Part shown: piece after piece, positions 38,201 to 52,053 of the stretch
Position numbering within the stretch: position 1 is the first letter of the stretch
Layout of the letters: the number at the start of each line of letters is the position of its first letter
Origin: Xestospongia bergquistia
Lineage: Eukaryota > Porifera > Demospongiae > Haplosclerida > Petrosiidae
Assembly: GCA_963965975.1 (NCBI GenBank)
Contig: OZ014419.1
Coordinates: forward strand, 6,590,150 to 6,654,149
Length of the DNA: 64,000 nt
Reading direction: 5' to 3'
Notes under the pieces: model-generated
Databases searched by the model: none
Told to the model about the DNA's origin: nothing
What the model saw: the letters and a program-made list of their open reading frames with translations, nothing else
Made by a program: the position numbers and the translations under genes

Positions 38201-41200
38201 ACAAGGACTAACTATCTTGAGTCATATTCAACTGTTACTCAACACCTCTATTCAAGATCTAACTAAAAGACTAGATACTATAGAGTCTCTCTTACAAGTA
38301 CTACCCTCAGATATAACATTACTACAGACACAAGTTAGTCATCTGTCAACTAACATTAAAAGTATCAAATTGAACACTGACCTGTTATTGAGACATAGCA
38401 ATATATCTCACAATACTCTGACATCTATTGATGACAAATTAGATGATAATAGTGATGAGTATACACCTTCTCCTTTACTTCATTCATGTGAAGAGATCAA
38501 AAGTAAATGGCCAACAAGTCCTTCAGACTATTACATTATAGCTGATAGTCATGGTCATGCTCGTCATGTGTACTGTCACATGGGAACATTATGTAATTCA
38601 GGAGAAGGTTGGATAAGGTTAGCTTATCTCAACATGACAGATAGTAAGGAGAAATGTCCTGAAGAACTTAGATTATATAATGAAAGTGGTGTTCGAGCAT
38701 GTGGTCGTCCTACTAGTAGTGGTGGTAGCTGTGCAACATTAACATTTCCATCAGGGAACTTTAAGTATTCTAAAGTATGTGGTAGAGTTATTGGATATCA
38801 ACAGGGTATTCCAGATGGAGGATATGGCACCAATAACAATATTAACTCCCAGTATGCTGATGGTATTAGTTTAACACATGGATACCCTCGTAATCATATT
38901 TGGACTTTTGTAGTAGGACGAAACAGATATTGGAGTCGTTGTCCATGTGGTAGTACGAATCCTACCACTTTACCATCATTTGTTGGTAATGACTATTACT
39001 GTGAGTCTGGATGTAATGAAAATCTTCTACATGGCAAATTCTATTACAATGATCCTCTATGGGATGGCCATCAATGTAGTAATGAAGAAACAGCTTGTTG
39101 TCAACGTACTGGTATACCTTGGTTTTATAAATCTCTTGATTACTCTACTTCTGATTACATTGAGATGAGAATCTGTCTGAATGAAGGAACAGATGATGAA
39201 GATTGTCCTGTAGGTCAATACGAAATCTACGTTAGATAGACTTGACATAGACTTGTAGCAATGTCTTGCTGAAGCTGGTGAACTACATGATACTTCAATC
39301 ATTATGATCATGTATAATTATGTTTTGTAGTTTGATTATTCAAATAAAAATTGAATTAAAATTGGAATGACTGTCACTACCTGTACTGTATACTATCTCT
39401 CTTCATAATTTACTATATTAAAATATAGACCTTATTACATGCTATACAACTAATGTTATAATGTACTTTATTCTGCCATATTATATGCTATACAACTAAT
39501 GTTATAATGTACTTTATTCTGCCATATTACATGCTATATAGCTAATGTTATAATGTACTTTATTCTTTTAGGCCTTACAAGGTATTGCTGATACTTGGAA
39601 AGATATGGTACTGGATGTAGGGCCATATAAAGATAGAGGACATTTCAGACTGAGGTAATTAAACACTCAATGAATAGGAACTGACTATAACAGGTCTACA
39701 TTTGTATTTGTGATAGGAACCTTTTGTCAAAATTAATAAGCTATTAGAATGGCAAACACACTGATACAGGGACCATTTCTTACATCACATTACTAATATT
39801 ATTTATAACTTGTCTTACAGAACTAGTGATGAATTATTTCAACAACTGGATGATAACCAAGTGACTTTGTCAACTATGAAAGCTTCTCGATACGTCAAAG
39901 CTTTTGAAGCTGAAGTAGACCACTGGGAGAGAACACTATCTCATATACTAGAAGTTATTGAGATGATACTGTTAGTACAGAGACAATGGATGTACTTAGA
40001 GGTAAGAACAGTTACATCTATAATAAACATAGCATGTTGGTAACTTACATACATTAACATCTAACTCTTGTCACTCTCAAGAAGATACTGTATATAAAGG
40101 CACTTCAGGTTCTTAGCTATAATATTGTAGTGAGCAGAGACAATTAGGCACCAGAGTGACTCAACTAGTAGACAATATGATTGTTAAATATGTACTAGAG
40201 AGTACTTATACATAATGCTGAGAGTATATAACCATGTACTCCCAGTACATAGCCTGTACTTGTTCATGTATTTATGTCCTACTTTTTGTCTATATTATTA
40301 GAATATCTTTATTGGTGAAGATATCAGGAAACAGTTACCTAAAGAGTCATCTGAATTTGATTCAGTCAACTCCAATTGGAAGGTTAAAACATTTGTACTC
40401 ATTAAAATTATTATAACACTGTATTATAATATAGATTGTCATGACACGTCTGAATAGTGACCCTAATGCTTTAAGAGGAACACATCATGAAGGTACATTA
40501 TAAGTACTGCATTAAAGATACATTATGATCTTACTATTATGTTAAGTTCTTTGAATGGACTATTACAATGCATACCATCTTTTTTCCTGGTTAGGTCTTC
40601 TTGATCTTCTTAATCAAATGAACACTAAACTAGAGGCGATACAGAAATCACTTGACATGTATCTTGAAACAAAGAGGCAGTTCTTCCCTCGGTTTTATTT
40701 CCTCTCCAATGATGACCTTTTAGAAATCCTAGGCCAATCTAAGAACCCTGAAGCTGTTCAACCTCACATGAAGAAATGTTTTGACAACATCAAAGTACTT
40801 GACTTAGCTCGTATGAGAGATCATTATGAAGCTACTCACATGAACTCTGCTGAAGGAGAGAAGGTGGAGTTTAAAGCTATTGTACGTTTGGAAGGCCCAG
40901 TAGAGGTATGTAGGACAATAATATAGTAGCCATATTACCAACACCAAGTACTATGGCAACCATTCAATTGAAAGAAATTTCTATACAGTACAATAACTAT
41001 CTAAAGATTCTATCTCTCTCTGTCTCTCTCTTTCGTTGTAGGGGTGGCTGTGTGATGTTGAAGATATGATGCATGCCACACTCAAAGACAGTCTGAGAGC
41101 TTGTCGAGTAGACCTGAAGAAAAATCTGAACAAGAGAGAGAAATGGATCAAGGAGTGGCCAGGTCAAATGCTTATCACAGCTAGTCAAATCCAATGGACT

Positions 41201-44200
41201 GCAGACTCTGAGAAAGCTCTTGATAAAGGAGATAAGAAAGGACTAAAAAGTCTTAAAAAGAAGCAGGTACTAGCTATAGTTCTGTAAAATTGCTTCCATT
41301 CATTTGTTCTAGAATGCTATGCTGGAAAAATTCTCTGAGGCCATACGAGGCAACTTGTCAAAGTTAGATAGAATGAAAATAGTAGCTTTAGTCACAATTG
41401 AGGTAATGCACTAATCATTTAGCAATTTATTCTTATCATAATCCATTCTCTATTCTAGGTTCATGCTAGAGATATCATTGACAAGTTACTCAAAGCTGGA
41501 TGTACAAGTAGGAATGCTTTTGAGTGGTTAAGTCAACTACGATTATATTGGGTAAGCCTCACAGAAAGTCTTTTGATATAGTAATACAACTCTATAGGAA
41601 CAAGATGACTGTACTATACGTCAGACTATTACCCAGTTTTGGTATGGGTATGAATACTTGGGTAACTCAGGTCGTCTTGTCATCACTCCATTAACAGACA
41701 GGTAGGAAATATAATATAATTCATTGCATTTATAATCTCTCTCCTTTCTTTCTTTTTAGATGTTATATGACTTTGACTACTGCACTTCATCTGCATCGAG
41801 GAGGGAGTCCCAAAGGCCCTGCCGGTACGGGGAAGACTGAGACAGTGAAAGATTTGGGAAAAGCTCTTGGGATGTATGTCATTGTTATCAACTGTTCTGA
41901 AGGACTGGATTATAAATCTATGGGTAGAATGTTCAGTGGATTAGCACAGGTACATATCCATGTGTATCAGCCATTTATTCATCCACCATCTATTTATCCC
42001 ATTTATTCATCAATTTATTCATTCATGTAGTCTGGTGCTTGGGGCTGTTTTGATGAGTTCAATCGTATTAATATTGAAGTATTGTCTGTAGTTGCTCAGC
42101 AAATTCTCTCCATTTTACAAGCCCTTGCTAATCAGAGCAAGAGATTTAGCTTTGAAGGACAGGAGATTCGTCTCAGTAAGACCTGTGGTATTTTTATCAC
42201 CATGAATCCAGGATATGCTGGTCGAACTGAGCTACCTGATAACTTGAAGAGCATGTTCCGACCTATTTCTATGATAGTTCCTGACTCTGCTATGATTGCT
42301 GAAATCATTCTGTTTGGAGAGGGATTTTCTCAATGCAAAGTAAGAATGGAATAACAGCGATCAAATTTTGAAATATCCATAATGTTCTCTGTTATTCTTC
42401 TAGCTACTAGCCCGTAAAGTGAATACTCTTTATGAACTTGCTGTACAACAATTATCAAAACAAGATCATTATGACTTTGGTTTGAGAGCATTGGTCTCAG
42501 TCCTTAAATATGCTGGTCGCAAGAAGAGAGCTCGTCCTGACATGCCCGATGAAGAGGTACTGAATTACTTCATTTGATATTGTCTTTTAACTGTTTTTGT
42601 GCAGGTTCTTTTACTCGCTATGAAAGATATGAATATTGCTAAATTAACAGCAGCTGATCTTCCATTGTTTAATGGTATCACATCTGATTTGTTCCCTGGA
42701 GTTGATGTCCCAGTATTAGACTACAGCATAGTATGTACTATCTCTCTCTCTCTCTGTCATTTTTCTTTTCACCTCTCTCTTTCTCTCTTTAGATGAAGGC
42801 AGCTATTGAGAAGGAGTTGCAGTTGGCCAATCTCCAAAATATTGATATTACAGTACAAAAGATTATCCAACTCTATGAGACTAAGAACTCACGTCATGCT
42901 GTAATGATAGTTGGCCAGACGGGCAGCGGAAAGTCTGTGACTTGGAATATGCTAAGAAATACTTTGACACGACTGAAGAAAGAAAATAAAGGACCACAAT
43001 ACAACATTGTAAAAGTATATATTTGAGACTATCTACAACCAAGAATGTTATAATTGTTTTTTCTAGGACTATCCCATTAATCCCAAGTCCCTGTCTTTAG
43101 GCGAATTGTATGGTGAATTTGATCTCAACACTAACGAGTGGACTGATGGTGTTTTATCAAATGTCATGAGAACAGCATGTGCAGGTCAGCTGACATGTAT
43201 AGTGTACATGTAGTTAAGTAACTGTAAGGATGGCTAATTCCTTTACAAGGAATGCAAGCAAGATAGTACATATGGCAATTACGTCATTCCTACATAATAG
43301 CTCAGGCAAAAACTAAATGCGCCAATTTATTGTAAATATTCAACAGTGATTTCAGATCTACATTTTTAATAGTCTGTAATATCCTTTCATCCCTACATTT
43401 ACTTCAAATTTTATCTAAAAATGTATTATATTTACTATTATATACAAGAGAGGCAGTAAGACACTAATTTATCATCTATTAACTAATATATTAAGTGATC
43501 CATCATTGTTGTTCTATAGATGAGCGTCCTGATGAGAAATGGTTGGTTTTTGACGGACCAGTAGACACATTATGGATTGAATCAATGAACTCTGTAATGG
43601 ACGATAACAAAGTCTTAACTTTGATCAATGGAGAGAGAATTGCTATGCCTCAACAGGTTGGTAACTTATATCATATTCCTTTCGTAAATCTTTGTTATTT
43701 TTTAGGTGTCTCTTTTATTTGAAGTGGAAGATTTGTCTGTAGCCTCACCAGCTACTGTCAGTCGATCTGGTATGGTTTATAATGACTGGAAAGATTTAGG
43801 GTGGGACCCTTTTGTCAAGTCTTGGTTAGCTAAGAGGAAAGACAAGGTAGATATGTAAATGTACAATGTAATATATTGGATTATATTTCTTTTAGAAATC
43901 AGAGGAACCATTGCAAAAGTTATTTGATAAATATGTGACTAAAGTGTTGGAATTTCGACGGACCAAGTGCTGTGAGCTCTGTGCTACTAGTGAACTCAAT
44001 TCTGTTATATCTCTATGTCGATTATTGGACACCTTTGCTAAACCTGACAATGGAGTAAGATATTATACATAATATGTACTGACAAATTAGTCTTAATTTT
44101 GGGTTGGTCTCAGCCACAAATATTCATATCAATGAATGTCATTATCTCTAGGTAAGTCCAGATGATGAAGAGAACTATCAACGTATGTTGGAGCTATGGT

Positions 44201-47200
44201 TCCTGTTCTGTCTTATATGGTCTCTGGGAGCTAGTGTGGATGAAGACTCTAGAAAGAAAATGGACACTTTTATTAGAGAAATGGAGGGGCAATTCCCAGC
44301 AAAAGTGAGATGGCTGATGCTATATAAACTATAATTATACGATCATTAATTCATTATTATTGTGTTTTATTGCCGGGTGTTCCTCATAGGACACTGTCTA
44401 TGAGTATCATGTTGATGTCAAGACTAAGACATGGGTCCTGTGGGAAGATAAACTTAAAAGTGGCTGGAGATATCCTTCAAAGTAAGTTTGATATGACCTC
44501 CTTAGACTAACAAACCTGCTATTTTACTGGATTGTACAATGCTAGATATATAATAAAATTAATTTTGCGTTGAGTCATAGTTGTATATTAACCTCTCTAT
44601 CTTTTATTGTAGTGCTCCATTTTATAAAATTGTGGTTCCAACTGTTGATACTCTTCGCTATGATTTTCTTGTCTATAATCTCATCCTATCAGAACAACCT
44701 GTCTTACTGGTTGGACCTGTTGGAACTGGTAAAACTAGTGTGGCAACTGGAGTATTACAAAAACTGGATCCTGCTCAATTTAATATGTTAACTATCAACT
44801 TATCAGCTCAAGTATGACCCTGAAATATATAGCACCAATTACTTCATTGATTAATTTTAGACTTCTTCTAACAATGTACAAGATATTATTGAAGGGAAAG
44901 TTGAAAAACGAACAAAAGGTTAAAGCTTAAAGATATGATATAATTATTGATTCCTCTCTCTTTCTTTTTTAGGAACATATGTTCCTTTGGGTGGTAAAAA
45001 ACTTCTCACTTTCATGGATGACCTCAACATGCCAGCTAAAGATACATTTGGTTCTCAACCTCCACTAGAATTAATACGACATTGGATAGACTATGGATTT
45101 TGGTACGACAGACTCAAGCAAATAGTCAAACATATCAAGGTACAAATTAGTATTAAAATTTAACATAACTTCTTTCTTTCTCTCAGGGCATGTTTTTATT
45201 AGCTGCTATGGGACCTCCTGGAGGCGGTCGTACTGTCATCTCTCGTAGACTACAAAGCAGATTTAATCTTATTAACATGACCTTCCCTCAAGTGAGTACT
45301 TAGTTTTTTTGTCTTCTTTACTCACAATGTAATACATTTATTTATTGTGTTTTGAGGTTCATTTTCTCTTGTTTACATTATACTTGAAATTTAATTCATA
45401 CAATATGAGAGTATCCCCCTGTTAATTATATAGGAAAGTCAAATCAAACGTATCTTTGGCACAATGATCAGTCAGAAATTGCAAGATTTTGATGAAGATG
45501 TCAAGCCATTAGCTGAAATTATGACACAGGCTACTGTTGAAATCTACAATTATATTTCCACCACTATGCTACCAACACCAACAAAGATACATTATTTGTT
45601 TAATCTTAGAGATATTTCAAAGGTCAGGAAAGAGGGAAGGATAACTTGGATTATTTAAATACAGTGTATATATATATGTAATCATTCTAATGCCTGTATT
45701 AATATGATAAATTATTTGTAATTTATTTTCCAGGTATTTCAAGGTCTGTTACGTGCTCACAAAGACTTTCATGATACTAAGGAACGTATGGCTCGACTAT
45801 GGGTTCATGAATGTTACCGTGTATTTTCTGATCGTCTGGTTGGAGAGAAAGATCATGAGACCTTTGGAAATCTAATTGGAGAGAAACTAGGTGTTCTGTT
45901 TAATCTCTCTTTTAATAACTTATGCAAAAATAAGCAACCTCCTCTCTTTGGTGAGTTGATTGATACATCATGAATGATTGGATGGATGGAAGGACAAATA
46001 GATGGTTGGACATAAATCTTTTGTTAATGGACAGACAGATAGATGAACTTACATCACAAATGAAACATTATACAGGTGATTTCCTTCATGAGGACAACCC
46101 AGTATATGAGGACATTGACAAATTTCAAGAATTGAAGAAATTTATGGAAGAGAAGCTGGAAGACTATAACATGGAACCTGGAATTATTGGTATGGATCTG
46201 GTCCTTTTTAAAGACGCAATTGAACATGGTTAGCAATATATTTTTATAGTAAATTAATTTTTCTTTCTTCAGTATCTCGTATTATTCGAGTAATACGTCA
46301 ACCACGTGGCAATATGTTATTAGTAGGCGTGGGTGGAAGTGGTCGACAGAGTCTCAGTCGTCTAGCATCCTACATCATCTCATTTCATGTGTTTCAAATT
46401 GAAGTCACGCGACATTATCGTCTTCAGGAATTCAGAGAAGGTATAATGTAATAGATAGGTCTATTTATGTGTACTCTTTGGAGGTGATATTTTAATGTGT
46501 TATGTTTATCTCATCTCTTTTTATTTAGATATTCGTAAACTCTATTTCCAGGCTGGTGTTGAGAACAAACCAACAGTGTTCCTATTTACTGACACTCAAG
46601 TTGTTGAAGAGTCTTTCCTTGAAGACATTAATAACATACTTAGTTCAGGAGAAGTCCCTAATTTGTATAAACCTGAGGAATTTGAAGAGGTCAGTGTGAT
46701 AGTTAACACCTTCCATTAAGTCATTAATTACTTCTATATAGTTGAATTTATTATATGATGTTTATTTTCTCAGGTTCGCACAGCTCTTTCTGATGAGGCT
46801 CGTAAAGAGGGTGTGGCTGACACCCCTGATGCAATGTTCTCATTTCTTATTGAACGTGTTCGCAATAACCTACATATTGTTCTCTGTATGAGCCCTGTTG
46901 GAGATCCCTTCAGGTAAGACTGTGCAGGAATATTAAACTATTCTACTCTCTCTCTCTCTCTCTAAGGAACCGCCTTCGTCAATACCCAGCCTTTGTGAAC
47001 TGTACAACTATTGATTGGTTTAGTGAGTGGCCTAAAGATGCCCTTTTAGAGGTTGCTGAAAAATACTTGGAAGATGTCAACCTTGGAGACTCTGGAGACA
47101 TTGACCAAGTAAATCTGATATTGCACTACTTGTATAACTAAATATCAGTCATTAGCATTGTAGTGATATAATGTCATCTTTTATAGTTGCGTAAGAATGT

Positions 47201-50116
47201 TGCCAATGTATTTGTTACTATACATCGCTCAGTTGTGGAAATGTCCGAACGTATGCTATTGGAAATGAAACGACACAACTATGTCACACCCACTAATTAT
47301 CTTGAGCTAGTATCTGGATATAAGAAGTATGGATATGACAGTACATAAGATATTAATAATTGTATTATTTCTAGTTTATTGGATGATAAACGTAAAGAGA
47401 TTGGAGATCAAGCTAACAAGTTAAGTGGTGGACTTGACAAACTGATTGATACTAGAGAGAAAGTCCAAGCTATGAGCGTTGAGTTAGAACAGGCAAAAAT
47501 CAAAGTAGCAGAATATCAGAAACAATGTGAGGACTATCTTGTTATTATTGTACAACAAAAGAGAGATGCTGAAGAGCAAGAGAAGGTAGAAAAATTACTA
47601 AAGAATATTGTAGATTATACATCTTGTCATAGACTGTTCAAGCTCGTAGTGAGAAAATAGCAGAAGATGAAAAGCGTTGTCTTGTACTAGCTGAAGCAGC
47701 TCAGAAAGATTTAGATGAAGCTGTACCAGCTCTTGAAGAAGCTATCAAGGTCTGTGATCATCACTGTTCTTCATTCTGCTATTCAACCATCTAAATATTT
47801 ATCTATTTATCTGTTTATATATTCATCCATCTATTCTATTCACAGGCACTTGAAGCTCTGAATAAAAAAGATCTTGGAGAAATCAAAGCTTACACAAATC
47901 CACCTCCATTAGTAGCTGAAGTATTAAAAGCTGTACTTATACTACGTGAGTCAGCAGACACCTCATGGGGTGAAGCCAAGAGGCAACTAGGAGAACAAAA
48001 CTTTATCAATGAACTCATTAATTTTGATAAAGACAACATGTCTGATAAAACATTAAAGAAGATTAGTCAACAGGTTACTAAACCAGACTTTAAACCTGAG
48101 ATAGTAGGACGTGTGTCATTTGCTGCTATGTCACTATGTAAGTGGGTAAGAGCTATGGAGGTATATGGACGTATATATCGTGTAGTCGAGCCAAAGAGAA
48201 AGGTAAGAGAAAAAGAGAGAGGGAGAGAGAGAGAGAGATTGAAACTATAAAATATTTTAGTAATATAATCATTTTATTTTATTCAGAAATTAGAGGATGC
48301 TCAGAGGCAGTTGGCAGCCAAGCAAGCTAGTCTGGCTGAGGCTAGAGCTAAATTGAAAGAAGTAATGTTTAGAATCAGTTTACTGTGCTTATATTCCTTA
48401 AAACATATCAGTAATGTCTTCACTTTCCCTACATTTCTTCTACTTTAGGTGGAAGAAAAGTTGGCTGAACTTAAACGTCAATACGATGAGAAGTTAGCTC
48501 AGAAAGAAGAACTGAAAGCAAAAGCAGAAATGTTGGAATTAAAACTAGATCGTGCAGCTAAATTGGTTTCTGGATTAGCTGGTGAAAGAGTCCGTTGGGA
48601 AGAAAGTGTAAAGGTACAACAGGAAGTGTACTCCTAGTGGAATTGTAAACATACAACTTTCTGATGAGAACTGACTCCCTGAAGGAGACAATGAAAAGAA
48701 AGATGTGTGTTTCTTTGATTCAACTATTATATGTAAACAAACATGACATTTGAGCCAAATTCAAAGGAAAGTTCAGAAACATGACATTTGAGCCAAATTC
48801 AAAGGAATGTACATGTGTACTTCTATTCTCATTTGTTGTGATCCATAACAGGAAAGTGTACTTAAATGTGTACACTTTATGAGTAATCACTACAACTTCA
48901 ATTATTGTCTATAATTTTCTTTCTATTGCAATTACTAATTTCAAGAAAATCTCTTGTACACGTACAAGTATATATATAGTGTTAGGGATTATGATGAATA
49001 TGATAATGTCTATGTTCAGTGAATGATTGTCTAACAATATTGCTTTGACTTTTATTATTATCTTTATACAGAAACTTAATATCAGTATGGGCTATCTTGT
49101 TGGAGATTGTCTTGTAGCTGCAGCTTTCCTTTCTTATGCTGGTCCATTTTTGTCTAATTACAGAGATGAACTTGTTCAACAAACTTGGCTCAAACAGGTA
49201 TTGTTAATAATATCAATAATTGCTATACACTATGATCTGCTGTAGGTTCGGGAACTGTCAATACCATGTACTCCAGATTATACTTTTGCTAATTTCTTGG
49301 GTAATCCAGCAACTGTTAGAGAATGGAATATTTGGGGATTACCTTCTGATGCTTTCTCTACTGAGAATGGAGTCATTGTATCAAAAAGCAACAGGTGTTT
49401 GAATAATGTATTAAATGGATACGAAATGGATAGATGATTGTGTCATATGGATTGATAATATATGCAATGGATGGATTCTGTTTTATAATTGTACTTGTTT
49501 ATTCAATTAATTTAAATCAATAAAATAATTAAATTGTCTGAGACTCTTAAGTTTATTTGTAATGACCACTTAAGTTCAAGTGGTCTTGTAGTATTGTTAT
49601 GATTTTATTACCTCTATAGATGGCCATTGATGATTGATCCTCAAGGGCAGGCTATTAAATGGATTAAGAACATGGAAAAACATCGAGTCAGTTTGTCTGT
49701 AGTTTATTTATATACATGAACTTTGGCCTTGTAAATTACTCAATATGGTTTTATCATTGTGTATAGTGTATACTGTCATAACAGCTCCTTAATGGAGATA
49801 TTTTAATAGTAACATTTAGACTACAACTCCCATATCTGTGTATCTTATTAAATTGTATTTACCAAGAATTTCTTGAAACAACAGAGTGTAGTTAATAATT
49901 CTCTAGGACTAGTGAGAAGTTTTGGACTTAATTATTAAATTTTATTTGTGTTTTGTTCTTTTTAGAATCTCAAAATCATTGATTTACAACAGACAGACTT
50001 TTTAAGAACATTGGAAAATGCAATTCAGTTTGGTACACCAGTTCTATTGCAGAATGTACAGGAAGAACTGGACCCTTCACTAGCACCAATCTTAAATAAA
50101 TCACTCATTAAACAAG

Positions 50117-50148
<32 letters not shown>

Positions 50149-50378
50149 GTGTGTGTGCGTAGTGCATACTTTATTGTTATACACTTCCAAATAAGGTAAT
50201 CGTCTGATGATTCGACTTGGAGATAAAGAGGTAGAATTTAATCCAGAGTTCATGTTCTATATCACTACTAAACTGGGTAATCCACACTACACTCCTGAGA
50301 TCTCTACCAAAACGGCCATTGTTAACTTTGCCGTCAAGGAACAAGGTAACATAACATGATAATAGTATATACCAATTT

Positions 50379-50422
<44 letters not shown>

Positions 50423-52001
50423 ACAGGTCTACAGGCTCAGTTACTGGGTATTGTAGTACGGAAGGAGAGACCAGACCTTGAAGAGTCTAAAGATAAACTT
50501 GTTGTGAATATTGCTCAGAGCAAAAAGAAATTGCTTGAATTAGAGGATGAGATCCTAAGGTACATAACTACATTTCCTTATGAAATGAAAATAAATGCAG
50601 GAGACTCAATGTCTTTCATGCGTGACTAGTAAATATTGCAAACCTAATATGGACTTAATAAGTAGTAGACTTTTTTATTTTAAAATTAAAGGTGTTCATA
50701 TAATTGTGGTCAAACTACATTGATCTAATCAATTACAATAACAATTATTACGTAATTTTAATTAAATCAAATTACTAACAGTAATTACAACAAATTAATT
50801 ATCATCATTATCTCAATATTACCATCAATCTAATTCTACATGTATCTCTCCATCCATCTATCTAGATTACTAAGTACAGCCCAGGGCTCATTATTAGATG
50901 ATGAGAAACTAGTTAATACTTTACAATCTAGTAAAGCTACAGCTATAGATGTTCAAGAACAACTAGAGATCAGTGAACAAACAGAAATAAAAATTGATGC
51001 AGCAAGAGGAGTTAGTGCAATGTTCTGTTAAAATCAATTAAGTATCATTGGTGTTTTATTAGGGTTATCGTCCATGTGCTGAGAGAGCATCTATTTTATT
51101 CTTTGTAATGAATGATATGGGTCGTATTGATCCTATGTATCAATTCTCTCTTGATTCATATATTGAACTGTTCTCTAATTCTATTGATAAAAGTCTCAAA
51201 CATCCTAAACTTGAAGAGAGGATACAATATCTTAATGATTATCATACCTTTGCTGTTTATCAGTAAGTGATTGCATAAGCTTACTTTCTGTTTAACTCTC
51301 TCTCTCTCTCTCTCTCTCTCTGTCAGGTATACTTGTCGAGGTCTTTTTGAACGACACAAACTTCTATTTTCATTCCAAATGTGTGTCAAAATCATGGAAA
51401 ATGCTCACAAACTCAATATGGATGAATATAGTTTTTTCCTTAGAGGAGGCATAGTAAGTCATACATCATTATAGCTATACACGGAATTATACTGTCCATG
51501 CTTAGTAATAATATACATAGCATTAATTACAGTTCATAGATCACTGACCCAGCAGGTGGTAGTATGACCTTATAAGGGCATTTGTCACTTTATTTCTGGG
51601 ACATGTTTACTCCATTATATGTAGTGTTATGAGTACTCAATGTGATGATCTCTCTCTTAAAGGTATTAGATCGTGATGCTCAGATGGACAATCCATGTAA
51701 ATGGCTTGATGATACACTATGGGATAATATCACTGAATTAGATAAGTAAGTGAAGACAAGAGGATGACCCTGTTATTATGGAATATAATTGGTTTTAATG
51801 TGTATTTTTGTATTGTCTTTTAGACTTGGTAGTTTTATGGGCATTGCTAATTCATTTGATCAATATCCTCGTGAATGGCATCAATGGTTTACATCAGACT
51901 CACCAGAAACTACACACCTACCTGGTTAGTTCATTTAGTTGAATGGTCCTTATGATCATGAATGATATACTTTAGAATCCCATTGTTTAAATGTGGGATA
52001 T

Positions 52002-52053
<52 letters not shown>

